DNA from: an uncultured Mediterranea sp.
GTDB lineage: Bacteria; Bacteroidota; Bacteroidia; Bacteroidales; Bacteroidaceae
Assembly (NCBI GenBank): GCA_945831575.1
Contig: CAMACX010000002.1
Span: 85,459-149,458, forward strand
Length of the DNA: 64,000 bases
Reading direction: 5' to 3'
This document shows positions 1 to 11,344 of this stretch, in pieces. Position numbers and translations under genes: made by a program. How positions within the stretch are numbered: position 1 is the stretch's first letter; each line of letters opens with the position of its first letter. Below the pieces are notes generated by a model. It had not been told where the DNA came from. It saw only the letters and a program-made list of their open reading frames with translations, and did no database searches.

Positions 1-225
1 TTTGTCGTTGCCGAATGCAACAAAGAGCTGCAACTCTTTGTTGATGATGACCCGGGTCAACGGCTTGGCTGATGTCTGCTGCTTGCCTTGCGGAAGCAAT
101 ACCTTGATGGCATTGGGCGATACCATGGTCGATGTAATCATGAAGAAGATCAGTAGCAGGAAGATGAGGTCGGTCATTGATGCCATACTGAAGGCTGGCG
201 ATATTTTGGCTCTGCGTTTCAACAT
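1..225 (-). CDS. exbD: ExbD/TolR-type biopolymer transporter (partial, runs off window start)
   Basis: Reverse-strand translation MLKRRAKISPAFSMASMTDLIFLLLIFFMITSTMV..., an ExbD N-terminal TM segment; adjacent to ExbB. Confidence 0.85.
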   Translation of the reverse strand, partial: MLKRRAKISPAFSMASMTDLIFLLLIFFMITSTMVSPNAIKVLLPQGKQQTSAKPLTRVIINKELQLFVAFGNDK

Positions 226-237
226 CTTGCGGCCCTC

Positions 238-951
238 CTATTGCTTCTCCTTCGGTTCGTAGAGCAGGTCCATGAAGGCCATGGTCTTGGCTTCCATTTT
301 GTTGATCACGCCATCGATCAGTGTGACCAGATAGTTGTAGGAGAACATGGCAATGATGCCCACAATCAGTCCTCCAACGGTGGTGATCATGGCTTCGTAG
401 ATACCTCCTGACAGGGTGGTGATGTCAATGTTGTTGCCTGCATTGGCCATGTTCCAGAAGGCACGTACCATACCGATGACGGTGCCTAGGAAGCCAATCA
501 TGGGCGCACCACTTGAGATAGTGGCCATGATGGTGAGTCCTTTTTCAAGCTTGGCTACCTCCATGTTGCCTACGTTCTCGATGGCCGCTTGGATATCGCT
601 GATAGGTTTGTCCAGACGGCTGATGCCCTTCTCAATCATGCGTGCCGACGGGGTCTGCACGCCTCTGCAGTAGCCTATAGCCGCTTTTGTCTCGCCGTTG
701 GCGATGTAGTCCTTGATGCGTTCCATGAAAAGTGGATCCTCCTGGCCAGCCTTACGGATGACGTAGTTGCGCTCAAAGAGTATATAGAAACAAATCACCG
801 ACAGGATGGCTAGTATCACCATGATCCATCCTCCTTTTGAGGCCATCTCCAGCAAGTTCATCTCATTACTTTCTGCCCCAGTGGTCAATACGGGGAGCTC
901 CTGTGCGGCAGCTCCTGCAGCTGCTTGCAGCAGCGTGTTAAGAGTAATCAT
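238..951 (-). CDS. exbB: MotA/TolQ/ExbB proton channel family protein
   Basis: Three TM segments and ExbB core GAPMIGFLGTVIGMVRAFWNMA...GGIYEAMITTVGGLIVGI. Confidence 0.9.
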   Translation of the reverse strand: MITLNTLLQAAAGAAAQELPVLTTGAESNEMNLLEMASKGGWIMVILAILSVICFYILFERNYVIRKAGQEDPLFMERIKDYIANGETKAAIGYCRGVQTPSARMIEKGISRLDKPISDIQAAIENVGNMEVAKLEKGLTIMATISSGAPMIGFLGTVIGMVRAFWNMANAGNNIDITTLSGGIYEAMITTVGGLIVGIIAMFSYNYLVTLIDGVINKMEAKTMAFMDLLYEPKEKQ

Positions 952-1665
952 TTAAATCAGACAGTTTTTATATTCATGTATAGTACGTTCTAATCCCAGG
1001 TAGAGGGCATCGCTGATTAGGGCATGGCCTATGGATACTTCGTCCAACCAGGGTATTTGTTGATGGAAGAAGCTGAGGTTCACCAGGCTTAGGTCATGGC
1101 CTGCATTCAATCCCAATCCCAGTTTGCGTGCCGTTGTGGCCGCCTCGATAAAGGGGGCAATGGCTGCTTCGCGGTTTTGTGTGTAGGCTGATGCATAGGG
1201 CTCGGTGTAGAGCTCAACGCGGTCGGCACCTGCCTTGGCAGCATATTCAATGGCTTCACTATCAGCCGCTACGAAGACCGAGGTACGGATTCCTGCTCCC
1301 TTGAAGGCTTCGAGCACTTCGCTCAGGAAGCCTAGATTGTTCTTCGTATCCCACCCTGCATTCGAGGTAAGCTGCGTGGGACTGTCGGGCACGAGGGTCA
1401 CTTGATGAGGCTTTACCTTCAGCACCAGGTCGACAAACTCGGGAGAAGGATTGCCTTCGATGTTGAACTCTGTACGGAGCAGGGGGCGCAGGTCAAACAC
1501 GTCGCTGCGGCGAATGTGCCGCTCGTCAGGGCGTGGATGTACCGTAATTCCCTCAGCACCAAACTTCTCACAATCCAGAGCCACTTTTACCACATCAGGT
1601 ACATTGCCTCCTCGGGCATTGCGAAGGGTGGCTACCTTATTAATATTAACGCTTAATCTTGTCAT
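952..1665 (-). CDS. pdxJ: pyridoxine 5'-phosphate synthase
   Basis: [17 protein letters not shown]...[14 protein letters not shown]...[13 protein letters not shown] motifs. Confidence 0.95.
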   Translation of the reverse strand: MTRLSVNINKVATLRNARGGNVPDVVKVALDCEKFGAEGITVHPRPDERHIRRSDVFDLRPLLRTEFNIEGNPSPEFVDLVLKVKPHQVTLVPDSPTQLTSNAGWDTKNNLGFLSEVLEAFKGAGIRTSVFVAADSEAIEYAAKAGADRVELYTEPYASAYTQNREAAIAPFIEAATTARKLGLGLNAGHDLSLVNLSFFHQQIPWLDEVSIGHALISDALYLGLERTIHEYKNCLI

Positions 1666-1769
1666 TTGTTCTTTTCACTATTTGCGGCAAAAATACAAAA
1701 TATCGCAATAACTTGATTGTTTTCTGAGAAAAATAACTCATCTTTGCATTCTGAAAGATGTGAAAGCCT

Positions 1770-2639
1770 ATGAAATTTGTCTTATTCGGTAACGTTTATC
1801 AAGCTAAGAAGTCGCAACACGCCCTGCATCTGTGCGAGTTATTGCAGCGCCACGGGGCGGAAATCTGTATGAACAGTGAGTTTTATCGCTTTTTGACTGA
1901 TGAGCAGCATTTCTGTCTTCCATCAGTGTCGCTTCTTGAAGAGGGATGCGCGCAGGCAGACATGGCCATCAGCCTTGGTGGCGATGGTACTTTCCTGAAG
2001 GCTGCTACCCAGGTGGGTAACAGGCAGATTCCTATTCTTGGCATCAATACGGGTCGTTTGGGATTCCTGGCCGATGTCTTGCCCGAGGAGATGGGACAGG
2101 TGGTGGAGGAGATCATGCACGGGCATTATCGTGTGGAAGAACGCAGCGTGTTGCAGGTCACTTCCCCTACTGGCGTTATTCATTTGAGCCCTTTCGGACT
2201 CAATGAGATTGCAGTGCTCAAGCACGACTCTTCTTCGATGATCAGCATTCATACAGCCATCAATGGCGAATTGCTTACCACATATCAGGCAGATGGCTTG
2301 GTGGTGGCCACACCGACAGGTTCGACAGCCTACTCGCTGAGTGTGGGCGGGCCGATTATTGTGCCCCACAGCCGTACATTTGCCGTTACGCCGGTGGCAC
2401 CCCACAGTCTCAATGTGCGCCCCTTGGTGATTGATGATGATGCAGAGATTAGTTTGCGCATCGAGAGTCGTAGCCACAACTACTTGGTCTCGGTAGATGG
2501 GCGGAGTGAGTCGCTGTCGGAGGAGATGCGGCTCATTATTCGTAAGGCTCCTTATTGTGTACGTGTGGTGAAGCGTTTCGACCATCACTTCTTCAATACG
2601 TTGCGTAACAAAATGATGTGGGGGGCTGATGCACGATGA
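1770..2639 (+). CDS. nadK: NAD kinase
   Basis: [11 protein letters not shown] (GGDG motif), [29 protein letters not shown]. Confidence 0.95.
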   Translation: MKFVLFGNVYQAKKSQHALHLCELLQRHGAEICMNSEFYRFLTDEQHFCLPSVSLLEEGCAQADMAISLGGDGTFLKAATQVGNRQIPILGINTGRLGFLADVLPEEMGQVVEEIMHGHYRVEERSVLQVTSPTGVIHLSPFGLNEIAVLKHDSSSMISIHTAINGELLTTYQADGLVVATPTGSTAYSLSVGGPIIVPHSRTFAVTPVAPHSLNVRPLVIDDDAEISLRIESRSHNYLVSVDGRSESLSEEMRLIIRKAPYCVRVVKRFDHHFFNTLRNKMMWGADAR

Positions 2640-4786
2640 TTGACCGCGCTACTGTTGACCGTATCATGGATGCCGCTCAGATCTATGACGTGGTATCTGA
2701 CTTTGTCACTCTCCACAAACGGGGAATAAACTATGTGGGCCTTTGTCCATTTCACGACGATACGACCCCTTCGTTCTCCGTCTCACCGGCTAAGGGGCTT
2801 TGCAAATGCTTTGCCTGTGGTAAGGGAGGCAATGCTGTACACTTCATCATGGAGCATGAACAGATAGGTTTTGCAGATGCGTTGCGTTATTTGGCCAAGA
2901 AATACAATATCCCTGTCGAGGAGCGGGAATTGACACCCGAAGAGAAAGTGGCCCAGAGTGAGCGTGAGGGTCTGTTTGTGCTCAATCAGTATGCCCGTGA
3001 CTACTTCTGTAAGTCGCTTCAGGAGACTTCGGAAGGACGTAGCGTGGGGCTGGCTTACCTGCGTAGCCGTGGCATTCGTGATGATATCATCCGGAAATTC
3101 CAGCTGGGTTACTGCCCCAAGTCGGGGCGAGGCTTATGCGATGAGGCGCTGCGGCAATCCTATAAGCGTGAGTACCTGGTGAAGACGGGCCTATGCTACG
3201 AGAGGGAGGATGGGAGCCTACGTGACCGCTTTTGGGGGCGTGTCATCTTCCCTGTGCATACCTTGAGTGGGAAGGTGGTAGCCTTTGGTGGACGTGTGCT
3301 CTCATCCGCCACCAAGGGAGTCGCCGCCAAGTACGTCAACTCACCTGAGTCGGAGATTTACCATAAGAGCAACGAACTCTATGGCATCTATCTGGCTAAG
3401 CAGGACATAGTCAAGCAGGATCGCTGCTATCTGGTGGAGGGCTATACCGATGTCATCTCCATGCACCAGAGCGGGGTGTGCAATGTGGTGGCTTCATCGG
3501 GTACGGCGTTGACTCACGGACAGATTCGTATGGTACATCGCTTTACGCAAAATATGACTGTGCTTTACGATGGCGATGCGGCTGGTATCAAGGCCTCGTT
3601 GCGAGGCATAGATATGCTGCTTGAGGAGGGGATGAACATTAAGGTGTGCCTCTTACCTGATGGCGATGACCCTGATTCGTTTGCTCGCAAACACAATGCC
3701 GAGGACTTTCGTCAGTTTATTACCAGCCATGAGCAGGACTTTATCCGCTTCAAGACGGGGTTGCTGTTGAATGAGGCTGGGGATGATCCGCAACGCCGCG
3801 TGATGCTGATTAGCAGTGTGGTGCAGAGCATAGCCGTGATACCTGATGCCATCAATCGCGATGTCTATATTCGCGAGTGCTCGCAGATGCTTGGGGTGGA
3901 TAACCGCTTGTTGGTGAGTGAAGTGGCCAAACGGCGTGAGAAGAAGGCTGAAATGGATGCAGAGCAGCGGGCACGCGAGGCGGCTAAGGCGCAGAATCAG
4001 CAAGCAGGGCTTACTGGGGATAATCAGCAGGGAGGCACAACAATGGGTGGAGTCCCAGCAGATACAGCGACAGAGCGTCCTGCTACGCTGAACCAGGGAG
4101 GGGCATCTGCAGTGGTCCCAGGTAGTCAGGATGCTGTAGGCGAAGCGAATCCGCTTGTTGACAGTCTAGGCCAGTTCGCTCCCTCATCCGAATCGCTCAT
4201 CACTATACAGCAGCGCAACCAATCGGAGTTTTACCGTTATGAGCGTCAGCTCATTCAGCTGGTGGTGCGTTATGGGGAGCGGAAGATGTTTGAAGGCATG
4301 ACCGATGAAGAGGGCAACGAGTTGCCTTCCCTTTCCGTGATAGATTATATCGTCAGCGAGTTGCAGCAAGATGAACTCACATTCCACAACGAGATTCATC
4401 GCCGTATTCTTGGAGAAGCAGCAGCTCATCAAGCTGACCCTGGCTTTGTGGCCGAGCAATACTTTATCAATCATCTGGATGCCGACATCAGTAAGGTATC
4501 CGCTGAGTTGCTCAGCGACCGCTACCAACTCAGTAAGTATCATTCGCGGGCGCAAAAGATTCTAACCGACGAAGAGCGGTTGGACGAGTTGGTTCCCCAG
4601 ATTATGATGAGCTTCAAGCTAGCTATCGTGAGTGAAGAGATAAAGCAGCACCTGCATACCCTTCAAGACCCTGCTGTGGCAGCCGACAAGGAGCGCTGTA
4701 GCCAGATTATGGCGCGCTGTGGTGAGTTAATGAAGTTGCAGAATCTCCTGGCAAAGAATGCGGGTGAGCGCATCCTGTTGCGTTGA
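2636..4786 (+). CDS. dnaG: DNA primase
   Basis: [34 protein letters not shown] zinc finger; [20 protein letters not shown]; start overlaps nadK stop (ATGA). Confidence 0.95.
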   Translation: MIDRATVDRIMDAAQIYDVVSDFVTLHKRGINYVGLCPFHDDTTPSFSVSPAKGLCKCFACGKGGNAVHFIMEHEQIGFADALRYLAKKYNIPVEERELTPEEKVAQSEREGLFVLNQYARDYFCKSLQETSEGRSVGLAYLRSRGIRDDIIRKFQLGYCPKSGRGLCDEALRQSYKREYLVKTGLCYEREDGSLRDRFWGRVIFPVHTLSGKVVAFGGRVLSSATKGVAAKYVNSPESEIYHKSNELYGIYLAKQDIVKQDRCYLVEGYTDVISMHQSGVCNVVASSGTALTHGQIRMVHRFTQNMTVLYDGDAAGIKASLRGIDMLLEEGMNIKVCLLPDGDDPDSFARKHNAEDFRQFITSHEQDFIRFKTGLLLNEAGDDPQRRVMLISSVVQSIAVIPDAINRDVYIRECSQMLGVDNRLLVSEVAKRREKKAEMDAEQRAREAAKAQNQQAGLTGDNQQGGTTMGGVPADTATERPATLNQGGASAVVPGSQDAVGEANPLVDSLGQFAPSSESLITIQQRNQSEFYRYERQLIQLVVRYGERKMFEGMTDEEGNELPSLSVIDYIVSELQQDELTFHNEIHRRILGEAAAHQADPGFVAEQYFINHLDADISKVSAELLSDRYQLSKYHSRAQKILTDEERLDELVPQIMMSFKLAIVSEEIKQHLHTLQDPAVAADKERCSQIMARCGELMKLQNLLAKNAGERILLR

Positions 4787-4790
4787 GGCT

Positions 4791-5438
4791 TCAGTCGTAG
4801 GGTACCTCCTCAACCGTACCGTCGGGCATCCGGCGCTTGATGGTGTTCGGGAACTGACGGGTCAGGAAGTCGTGCAAGGTACCTTCGTTGAGCTGCTTGG
4901 CCAGTTGGCGTGAGTGGCGGCGATACTCCCTTTGCAGGCTGTCGATGATGTGCGTCAAGGCCTCTTTCTCTGCTTGGTTGCCCTGCTTGACAGCCTCTCG
5001 GAGCTTCATGCGATAGGGAATGACGCGTTGGGTATGGGCTACGGTGTATTCTTTCCACTGTTGCAGCGAGTCGTTTTGGGGAGTGCCTCCTCCGTGGCTC
5101 ACCGAGTCAATGGTCACCTCGACACGGCCAGGCTCAGCCACTACCAGCAGATCTTCTACTCCGGTTCGGAAATGGTAGTCGATGCGGATAATCTTCATCT
5201 CGCCGGGTGCTACATGGAATGCAAATCGGCCATTTTGAATCATGGCGGAATCCACTGTTTCGGCCACTGCAGGCCCCTGTTGTGGCACGAGGAAAATCTT
5301 CTTTCCCTCAAATCTTGGGTTGATTGTGCCATAGATGTGGCATTGCCCGTCGTTGTCGTTGACTGCTGTATGGCAGGCTCCTGCAAGGAGTGAGAGGAGT
5401 GCCAGGGCACCTAGGAGTTGTAGTCTTTTCTTTTTCAT
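4791..5438 (-). CDS. DUF4369-like putative lipoprotein
   Basis: Lipobox LLAGAC; N-terminal domain CHIYGTINPRFEGKKIFLVP... Confidence 0.6.
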   Translation of the reverse strand: MKKKRLQLLGALALLSLLAGACHTAVNDNDGQCHIYGTINPRFEGKKIFLVPQQGPAVAETVDSAMIQNGRFAFHVAPGEMKIIRIDYHFRTGVEDLLVVAEPGRVEVTIDSVSHGGGTPQNDSLQQWKEYTVAHTQRVIPYRMKLREAVKQGNQAEKEALTHIIDSLQREYRRHSRQLAKQLNEGTLHDFLTRQFPNTIKRRMPDGTVEEVPYD

Positions 5439-5467
5439 TGCTTATGTATGGTGTTTTTTCTTCTCAT

Positions 5468-6946
5468 TTACTGATTCTTTAGTTTGACTTGGCGGCGTTC
5501 ACCGTGGAAAAGCTCATCAAAGGCCTTTCGTTGATCCAACGCTACGGGGGTAAGGGTGAAGTCGGGGCAGTTGAATGAGTCGGCCTCCTTTTTGTAGTAG
5601 AGCAGGGGACGGCGTTGGGGTAGTAGCAACGGTTTTGAGGCACGTCCCTCGTCATCAATGTGGGCTAGATAGGCCCAGCTTTGCAGACCATTCTCCCGCT
5701 TGCTGGAGAAGACGAACCACTTACTGTTGCTGCTCCAGTTATGGTAGCTCTCCGAGGCAGAACTGTTGACTTCATCCATGCTGCGCAGGGCACCGCTCTG
5801 CAGGTCTAGGAGACAGAGGTCAGAAGTCTCACGGCAGATGGGGAAGTTGCCGCGGTCGGTTTTGCAGATCATCAGCCAGCGGCCATCGTAAGAAGGCCGT
5901 GCCAACACGTAGCTGCAGTTATCCTTCAGTCCATGGAGCAGGGTATCGACCTGTTGACCGAAGCTGCCTGTCGCTGCATCGAACTCGATGGCGCAGAGGC
6001 TGCATTTCACCTTCTCATATTCCATTGGTACGTTGCAGGGTTGAGAGGAACTGAAGTAGAGACGGTGGCCATCAGCGGAGAAGGCGGGAAAGATTTCCAG
6101 CGATTCGGTGGAGAGTAGCTCGGGGCGTAGCAGTTCGTCATGTTCCGTGTCGAGTACCACGATATCGCTGAATTGATGATACACCTCGATGCGCCCTTCG
6201 GGCCGGACGAAGAAACTCTGATGAACAGAGTTGGTGGCGTAAGCGCAGTAGCGCCCTTCGGGGTGCCAGTAGGCGTAGCTGCCGGCTGCTTTGGTCTGCG
6301 GAGTGCGGGTCTCGTACCATCGCTGCACGCCCTCTTTCTGCACCAAGGTGCCCCCAAGGGCTCCACGTACCTGGAGGGTCAGTTGCGAAGGATTGGTGTG
6401 GTTGGCTGTATGGCAGTTGAAGCAGCGTCCGGGCAGTGCGGTCTCACTCATCAGCTTTACTTCGCGGTAGCTACTCAGTTCACGCTGACAGATGCTGATG
6501 TTGCCTCCCACCTCATACCCCGGCTGGATGCGTCGGTAGGTCAGCCCGTAGTCAGGCAACGGGTCGCTGCTCACCAGAATCTCAAACGGCTCAAAGTGGG
6601 TCCACCGTTCTCCCTTGGCGTACACTTCCACGCGCAGCGTCCCTCCGCGATTCTGCGCTGTCAGTGCGTGCCACTCCTCGGGGGCGAAGTGGGCAAATAC
6701 ACCTTGGGTATGTAGGCTGCCTCCTTTGCTTCCCTTAATGGTGACGTCCACTTTGTGGCATCCTTTCATCATGACATCGAAGTTGAGTGGAGCCAATTCT
6801 GCAGGAATCGTCACGCCTATGTAGTCGGGGTAGATGGGGGGCAGACAACCTGCCTCAGTGGCATGCTCTACGCGCTCGGTACAACCCGTGGTAAAGAGCA
6901 GGGCGAATAGGATAAGGCTGATTAGAGGATTCTGATGTTTCGTCAT
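5468..6946 (-). CDS. TolB/PD40 beta-propeller-like lipoprotein with one CxxCH motif
   Basis: Lipobox FTTGC; CFNCHTANHT (CxxCH); repeated blades EIFPAFSADGHRLYFSSS, SSNSKWFVFSSKRE. Confidence 0.65.
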   Translation of the reverse strand: MTKHQNPLISLILFALLFTTGCTERVEHATEAGCLPPIYPDYIGVTIPAELAPLNFDVMMKGCHKVDVTIKGSKGGSLHTQGVFAHFAPEEWHALTAQNRGGTLRVEVYAKGERWTHFEPFEILVSSDPLPDYGLTYRRIQPGYEVGGNISICQRELSSYREVKLMSETALPGRCFNCHTANHTNPSQLTLQVRGALGGTLVQKEGVQRWYETRTPQTKAAGSYAYWHPEGRYCAYATNSVHQSFFVRPEGRIEVYHQFSDIVVLDTEHDELLRPELLSTESLEIFPAFSADGHRLYFSSSQPCNVPMEYEKVKCSLCAIEFDAATGSFGQQVDTLLHGLKDNCSYVLARPSYDGRWLMICKTDRGNFPICRETSDLCLLDLQSGALRSMDEVNSSASESYHNWSSNSKWFVFSSKRENGLQSWAYLAHIDDEGRASKPLLLPQRRPLLYYKKEADSFNCPDFTLTPVALDQRKAFDELFHGERRQVKLKNQ

Positions 6947-6988
6947 ACATTTTTATTTTATTTCAATCTAAATATTATCCCGCATAGT

Positions 6989-8620
6989 TTACCTGTCTAT
7001 GCTAAGGTTAGCTTGGCGCTTGATGTATTGCCCGTAGGGTGAGTCATTGGCACTTTTTTTCTGTTGTGCATACTCCAGGGCATCTCGGTAGGTGGTGGGC
7101 ATCTGACTGAATCCACCGTATTGCTGTACCCAGGGCATACTCTGCATCAGCATGTTCAGGTCTCCGTTGAGCAGCAGCTGGGCCATGTGGTATTGTAGAG
7201 CCAGGAGGTTGTTGGTGTTGCTTGCAAAGAGCAGTCCCAGGATCTTGTGCCGTTCGTGGTAGTTGTAGAGGAAGTTCTCCTTGAAACGCAATTTGCGCAG
7301 CTGTCCGTAGATAGGGTGTTGGTCGATGAGGTTGTCACGACCCACGAGGCGCATGTTCTCCTTGGCCCATGAACGATAGAACAGGCTTTGTTCCAGCCAT
7401 TGCAATTCCTTGGCTGCTGCAGTGTGATTGCCGTTGATGAGGTGGCATTCAGCCATGCGCTTCGTGCAGCGGCCGCTACGCTTGTAGGTCAGGATGGATT
7501 GTTGCAGGTCAGTGGTATAGCGCAGGGCTTCGTTTATCATGCCAAGCTGGAAGAAGGCCTCAGCCGTAGGGAGGTCACTCACGTTGTCGCGTATCATAGG
7601 CATCAGCAGTCCTTCTGGGCCATCTTGATAAAGCTCGAACATGCGGTGAGGGAGTTGACCGGTCATGCCGAGGGCCAGGTTGACACATTGCGAGGTGAAG
7701 GGAGATGGTACGGGATGGTGCTCCACACGGTGTATGACTTCCTCCCATGCTCCGTGGCGCACCAGCATATCCAACCTGAGTATCTCCATCTCGTTGCGGT
7801 CGGGGCAACAGAAGAGAGTAAGGAGTGCGAGGGCGAGCGGACAGGGTAGGAGCAGAAGGGAAGGACGCTTCGGGGTGGCTACCCAGCGGTAGTAAATTGC
7901 AGGGAGAAGAACCATTGCAGCGAGCAGATGGGCGGACCAGGGCGATTGCAGGGCATCGGTGCGGTAGTGTATGCCGGCCAGTATCACTTGCCAGGGCCAC
8001 TGCGTCAGGACATAGGCTGCTGTCGCTACGATGAGTCCCAGGTAGGGTAGGCTCCATACCATACGCAGTCCCATCGTCAGTATGCGCCATGCTGCGTAGA
8101 GCCAAGCCACCGGGCCTACCATCCAGTAGAGTACAGGGAGCAGTAGCAGGTCCATCCACGGACGGCTCTTGCCGGCCAACCAAGTGGCTGCGAGCACGAG
8201 GAGGAGCACAAGGGGTAAGGTAGGCGTCCAGCGCACGTGGCAGGTCATGAGTGTGATGGCAACCGTGAGCAGCAGGGATACCACATTGTAGTGGGGGCGC
8301 AGTTGAGCCAGCAAATTGCTGATGAGCAGGAAGGTCAATACCGATTGGATTGCCATCCAGAGAGCTCCGAGGGTGGGGTAGTAGGCTAGCTGCATGCCTG
8401 CTTCAGCCAGATAGTCGGCCAATCCGCCAGGCAGGGAGAGCGCATGGGTCAGGTGGTCAAGCGTAAAGAGGAAGAGCTGGTTCTGCTCATGGTAGTTGAG
8501 CACTCCGGGTGCCACCTGTTGCCAGTATAGAAAGGCACTTACTGCCGTGAGGAGTAACAGGGAGAGTCGGTATTGTGTCTGTTGCATGGTTGTCACTGTG
8601 CGAAAAAAAATGACCGCCAA
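6989..8620 (-). CDS. polytopic membrane protein with C-terminal helical region, DUF6057-like
   Basis: About 10 N-terminal hydrophobic segments then a soluble helical C-terminus; adjacent to PD40 lipoprotein gene. Confidence 0.55.
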   Translation of the reverse strand: MAVIFFRTVTTMQQTQYRLSLLLLTAVSAFLYWQQVAPGVLNYHEQNQLFLFTLDHLTHALSLPGGLADYLAEAGMQLAYYPTLGALWMAIQSVLTFLLISNLLAQLRPHYNVVSLLLTVAITLMTCHVRWTPTLPLVLLLVLAATWLAGKSRPWMDLLLLPVLYWMVGPVAWLYAAWRILTMGLRMVWSLPYLGLIVATAAYVLTQWPWQVILAGIHYRTDALQSPWSAHLLAAMVLLPAIYYRWVATPKRPSLLLLPCPLALALLTLFCCPDRNEMEILRLDMLVRHGAWEEVIHRVEHHPVPSPFTSQCVNLALGMTGQLPHRMFELYQDGPEGLLMPMIRDNVSDLPTAEAFFQLGMINEALRYTTDLQQSILTYKRSGRCTKRMAECHLINGNHTAAAKELQWLEQSLFYRSWAKENMRLVGRDNLIDQHPIYGQLRKLRFKENFLYNYHERHKILGLLFASNTNNLLALQYHMAQLLLNGDLNMLMQSMPWVQQYGGFSQMPTTYRDALEYAQQKKSANDSPYGQYIKRQANLSIDR

Positions 8621-8658
8621 GTGTGGAAGCCACTTTAGCAGTCAATACTAAATCTTGT

Positions 8659-8735
8659 TGGTAGCGGGACCCGGGATTGAACCGGGGACCTCATGATTAT
8701 GAATCATGCGCTCTAACCAGCTGAGCTATCCCGCC
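8659..8735 (-). tRNA. tRNA-Met (CAT anticodon; elongator or tRNA-Ile2 not resolved)
   Basis: Reverse complement GGCGGGATAGCTCAGCTGGTTAGAGCGCATGATTCATAATCATGAGGTCCCCGGTTCAATCCCGGGTCCCGCTACCA folds as cloverleaf; loop TTCATAA; CCA encoded. Confidence 0.95.
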
Positions 8736-8917
8736 AGGTGTTTTTTGATTTCGGGTGCAAAGATACGGCTAATTTTTATACCTCCAAAATTTTCTGCAAA
8801 AAAAATGCGTTCTTCATCAAAAAATGACTAAAACAGGGAAAGGAGCAAATTATTTGGCCGAAAATTTGGTCATGTCGAAAAAAGTCCATATTTTGGCCCG
8901 CAAATTAATGATATGCT

Positions 8918-9304
8918 ATGGACAAACAGAAAATACATCTGGAGTATGCGCTCAACGCTGCGTCCAAAACAATACTTTGGAATGCCATCAGCACACCCAT
9001 GGGGCTAGAAGGATGGTTTGCTGACAAGGTGGATTCCGAAGGCAGGCAGGTTACTTTCCATTGGGGAAAGAGTGAGGTACGCAAGGCTGAGGTAGGAGCT
9101 ATGCGGGCCTATTCCTACATCCGGTTCCACTGGCTTGATGATGGCATCAGCCGTGGACAGTTTGAGCTCAAGATGTCGTACAGCGAGCTGACTACAGACT
9201 TTGTGCTCGAAGTCACGGACTATTGTTATGCCGATGACGTGGATGACCTCTGTGAGATTTGGGACAAATCGGTCAAGACCCTGAGGCAGACCTGTGGCTT
9301 TTGA
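8918..9304 (+). CDS. START-like domain (AHSA1/SRPBCC-type) protein
   Basis: LEYALNAASKTILWNAISTPMGLEGWFADKV...FHWGKSEVRKAEV. Confidence 0.75.
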   Translation: MDKQKIHLEYALNAASKTILWNAISTPMGLEGWFADKVDSEGRQVTFHWGKSEVRKAEVGAMRAYSYIRFHWLDDGISRGQFELKMSYSELTTDFVLEVTDYCYADDVDDLCEIWDKSVKTLRQTCGF

Positions 9305-9376
9305 TTCTCTGAAGTAATCTTTGGCACCGTTAGGAATCTTTGCGTAGAAAAATTTCCGTAACTCCCGAATTTGTTC

Positions 9377-9384
9377 TACCTTTG
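9377..9384 (+). promoter_or_regulatory. Bacteroidetes -7 element TAnnTTTG (TACCTTTG) for lptF/G-like gene
   Basis: Exact match to TAnnTTTG 30 bp before the start codon. Confidence 0.5.
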
Positions 9385-9413
9385 TCGCTCCATTGGAATA
9401 GTGGCAATTAAAC

Positions 9414-11321
9414 ATGTTGAGGATAAAAAAATTAGATATATTCATACTGAAAAGTTTCTGTCTGCTCTTCACGGGGACATTCTTCATATGTCTCTTCATC
9501 TTCATGATGCAGTTTCTGTGGAGGTATGTGGACGAACTGGTGGGCAAGGGATTGGAAATGACCGTGCTTGCCCAGTTCTTCTTCTACTCAGGCCTTACGC
9601 TGGTACCGGCCTCGCTGCCGTTGGCTGTGTTGCTGGCAGCACTCATTACCTTCGGTAACTTTGGCGAGCGCTTTGAGCTGCTGGCCATGAAGGCGGCGGG
9701 TATTTCCCTGCTCAACATCATGCGCCCGCTTATCGTCTTCATTGCCTTCGTGTGTTGCCTCTCATTTTATTTCCAGAACGTCATAGGCCCCAAGGCGCAG
9801 AGTAAGCTCTGGACACTGCTCCTCTCCATGAAGCAAAAGTCGCCTGAGGTCGATATACCCGAGGGGGTATTCTACGATGAGATTGATGGCTATAACCTCT
9901 ACGTGAAGCATAAAGACCGCAAGACGGGTATGCTCTACGATGTGCTTATCTATAACTTCGACAAGGGATTTGAGAATGCCCAGGTCATCAAGGCTGACTC
10001 TGGGAGGCTGGAGATGACGGCTGATAAGCAACATCTCTATCTGCATCTCTACAGCGGAGAGCAGTTTGAGAACCTCAAGTCGCAAAATATGAATCAGCGC
10101 AACGTGCCTTACCGCCGTGAGGCCTTCACGGAGAAGCACGCCATCATAGAGTTTGACTCAGACTTCAACATGATGGACGAGGGTATCATGAGTAACCAGT
10201 CGAACAGCAAGGACATGCGTATGCTGCAAGCCAGCATCGACTCCATCTCCCACCGCAACGACAGCGTAGGCCGCAGCTACTACAACGATGCCGTGGGCAA
10301 TGTCTATCGTATCGGTAATGTGCCCAATCACAGCGACTCGCTCAAGCTCAAGCAGGAGGCGCTGGCACCTGTCAACATCGACAGCATCTACCGATCGGGT
10401 ACGCTGCAAGACCGTCAGCGCTGGCTTTCGGCTGCCCGTAACCGGGCTGAGAGCACCTCCAACGACTGGAATTTCAAGAGCCTTAACCTTACCCAATCAG
10501 ACTACGCCCTGCGCCGACATCAGACGGCCTGGCACGAGAAGATTACCCTCTCTCTGGCTTGTATGATCTTCTTCTTTATCGGTGCTCCATTAGGTGGCAT
10601 TATCCGCAAGGGTGGTCTGGGTATGCCTGTGGTGGTATCGGTGCTCATCTTCATCATCTATTACATTATTAATAATACGGGTTACAAGATGGCTCGCGAC
10701 GGGCAGTGGGTGGTCTGGATGGGTATGTGGACCAGTACCGCTGTGCTGGCACCCCTCGGCGCTTTCCTCACCTATAAGTCCAACAGCGACTCCGTCGTGC
10801 TAAATGCCGATGCCTATGTCAACTGGTTCAAGCGGGTGATGGGCATACGCTCTGTGCGTCACCTCTTCCGCAAGGAGGTAATCATCGACGACCCTGACTA
10901 CCGCCGTCTGCCTGCCGACTTGGAGGCGTTGAGCCGGCAATGCCAGGCCTATGCGGAGAGCCGCCGCCTCAAGCGTGCTCCCAACTATGTCAGGATGTGG
11001 CTTAAAACTGCCATCGATGAGGAGATGGAGGGTATCAACGAACGCATGGAGGTGCTCATCGAGGAGATGTCCAATACCCGCTCCATCCATTTGCTCAACT
11101 GGCTCAATAATTACCCAATCATCCCCGTACATGCCCATGTGCGTCCCTTCCGCACCTGGTGGCTCAATCTGCTCTGCGGTCTCTGTATTCCTGTGGGTAT
11201 CTTCTTCTATGTCAGGATATGGATTTTCCGCATCCTGCTCAGCAAGGACCTGGAGCGTATCGTAACGACCAATAATGAGATTATTCAACTGATTCCCCAA
11301 CTAGATAATAAGAACAATTAA
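9414..11321 (+). CDS. LptF/LptG family LPS export permease (YjgP/YjgQ)
   Basis: N-terminal [42 protein letters not shown]-terminal TM block with [29 protein letters not shown]. Confidence 0.9.
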   Translation: MLRIKKLDIFILKSFCLLFTGTFFICLFIFMMQFLWRYVDELVGKGLEMTVLAQFFFYSGLTLVPASLPLAVLLAALITFGNFGERFELLAMKAAGISLLNIMRPLIVFIAFVCCLSFYFQNVIGPKAQSKLWTLLLSMKQKSPEVDIPEGVFYDEIDGYNLYVKHKDRKTGMLYDVLIYNFDKGFENAQVIKADSGRLEMTADKQHLYLHLYSGEQFENLKSQNMNQRNVPYRREAFTEKHAIIEFDSDFNMMDEGIMSNQSNSKDMRMLQASIDSISHRNDSVGRSYYNDAVGNVYRIGNVPNHSDSLKLKQEALAPVNIDSIYRSGTLQDRQRWLSAARNRAESTSNDWNFKSLNLTQSDYALRRHQTAWHEKITLSLACMIFFFIGAPLGGIIRKGGLGMPVVVSVLIFIIYYIINNTGYKMARDGQWVVWMGMWTSTAVLAPLGAFLTYKSNSDSVVLNADAYVNWFKRVMGIRSVRHLFRKEVIIDDPDYRRLPADLEALSRQCQAYAESRRLKRAPNYVRMWLKTAIDEEMEGINERMEVLIEEMSNTRSIHLLNWLNNYPIIPVHAHVRPFRTWWLNLLCGLCIPVGIFFYVRIWIFRILLSKDLERIVTTNNEIIQLIPQLDNKNN

Positions 11322-11344
11322 CCCCGATAACAATTAACCCCGAT

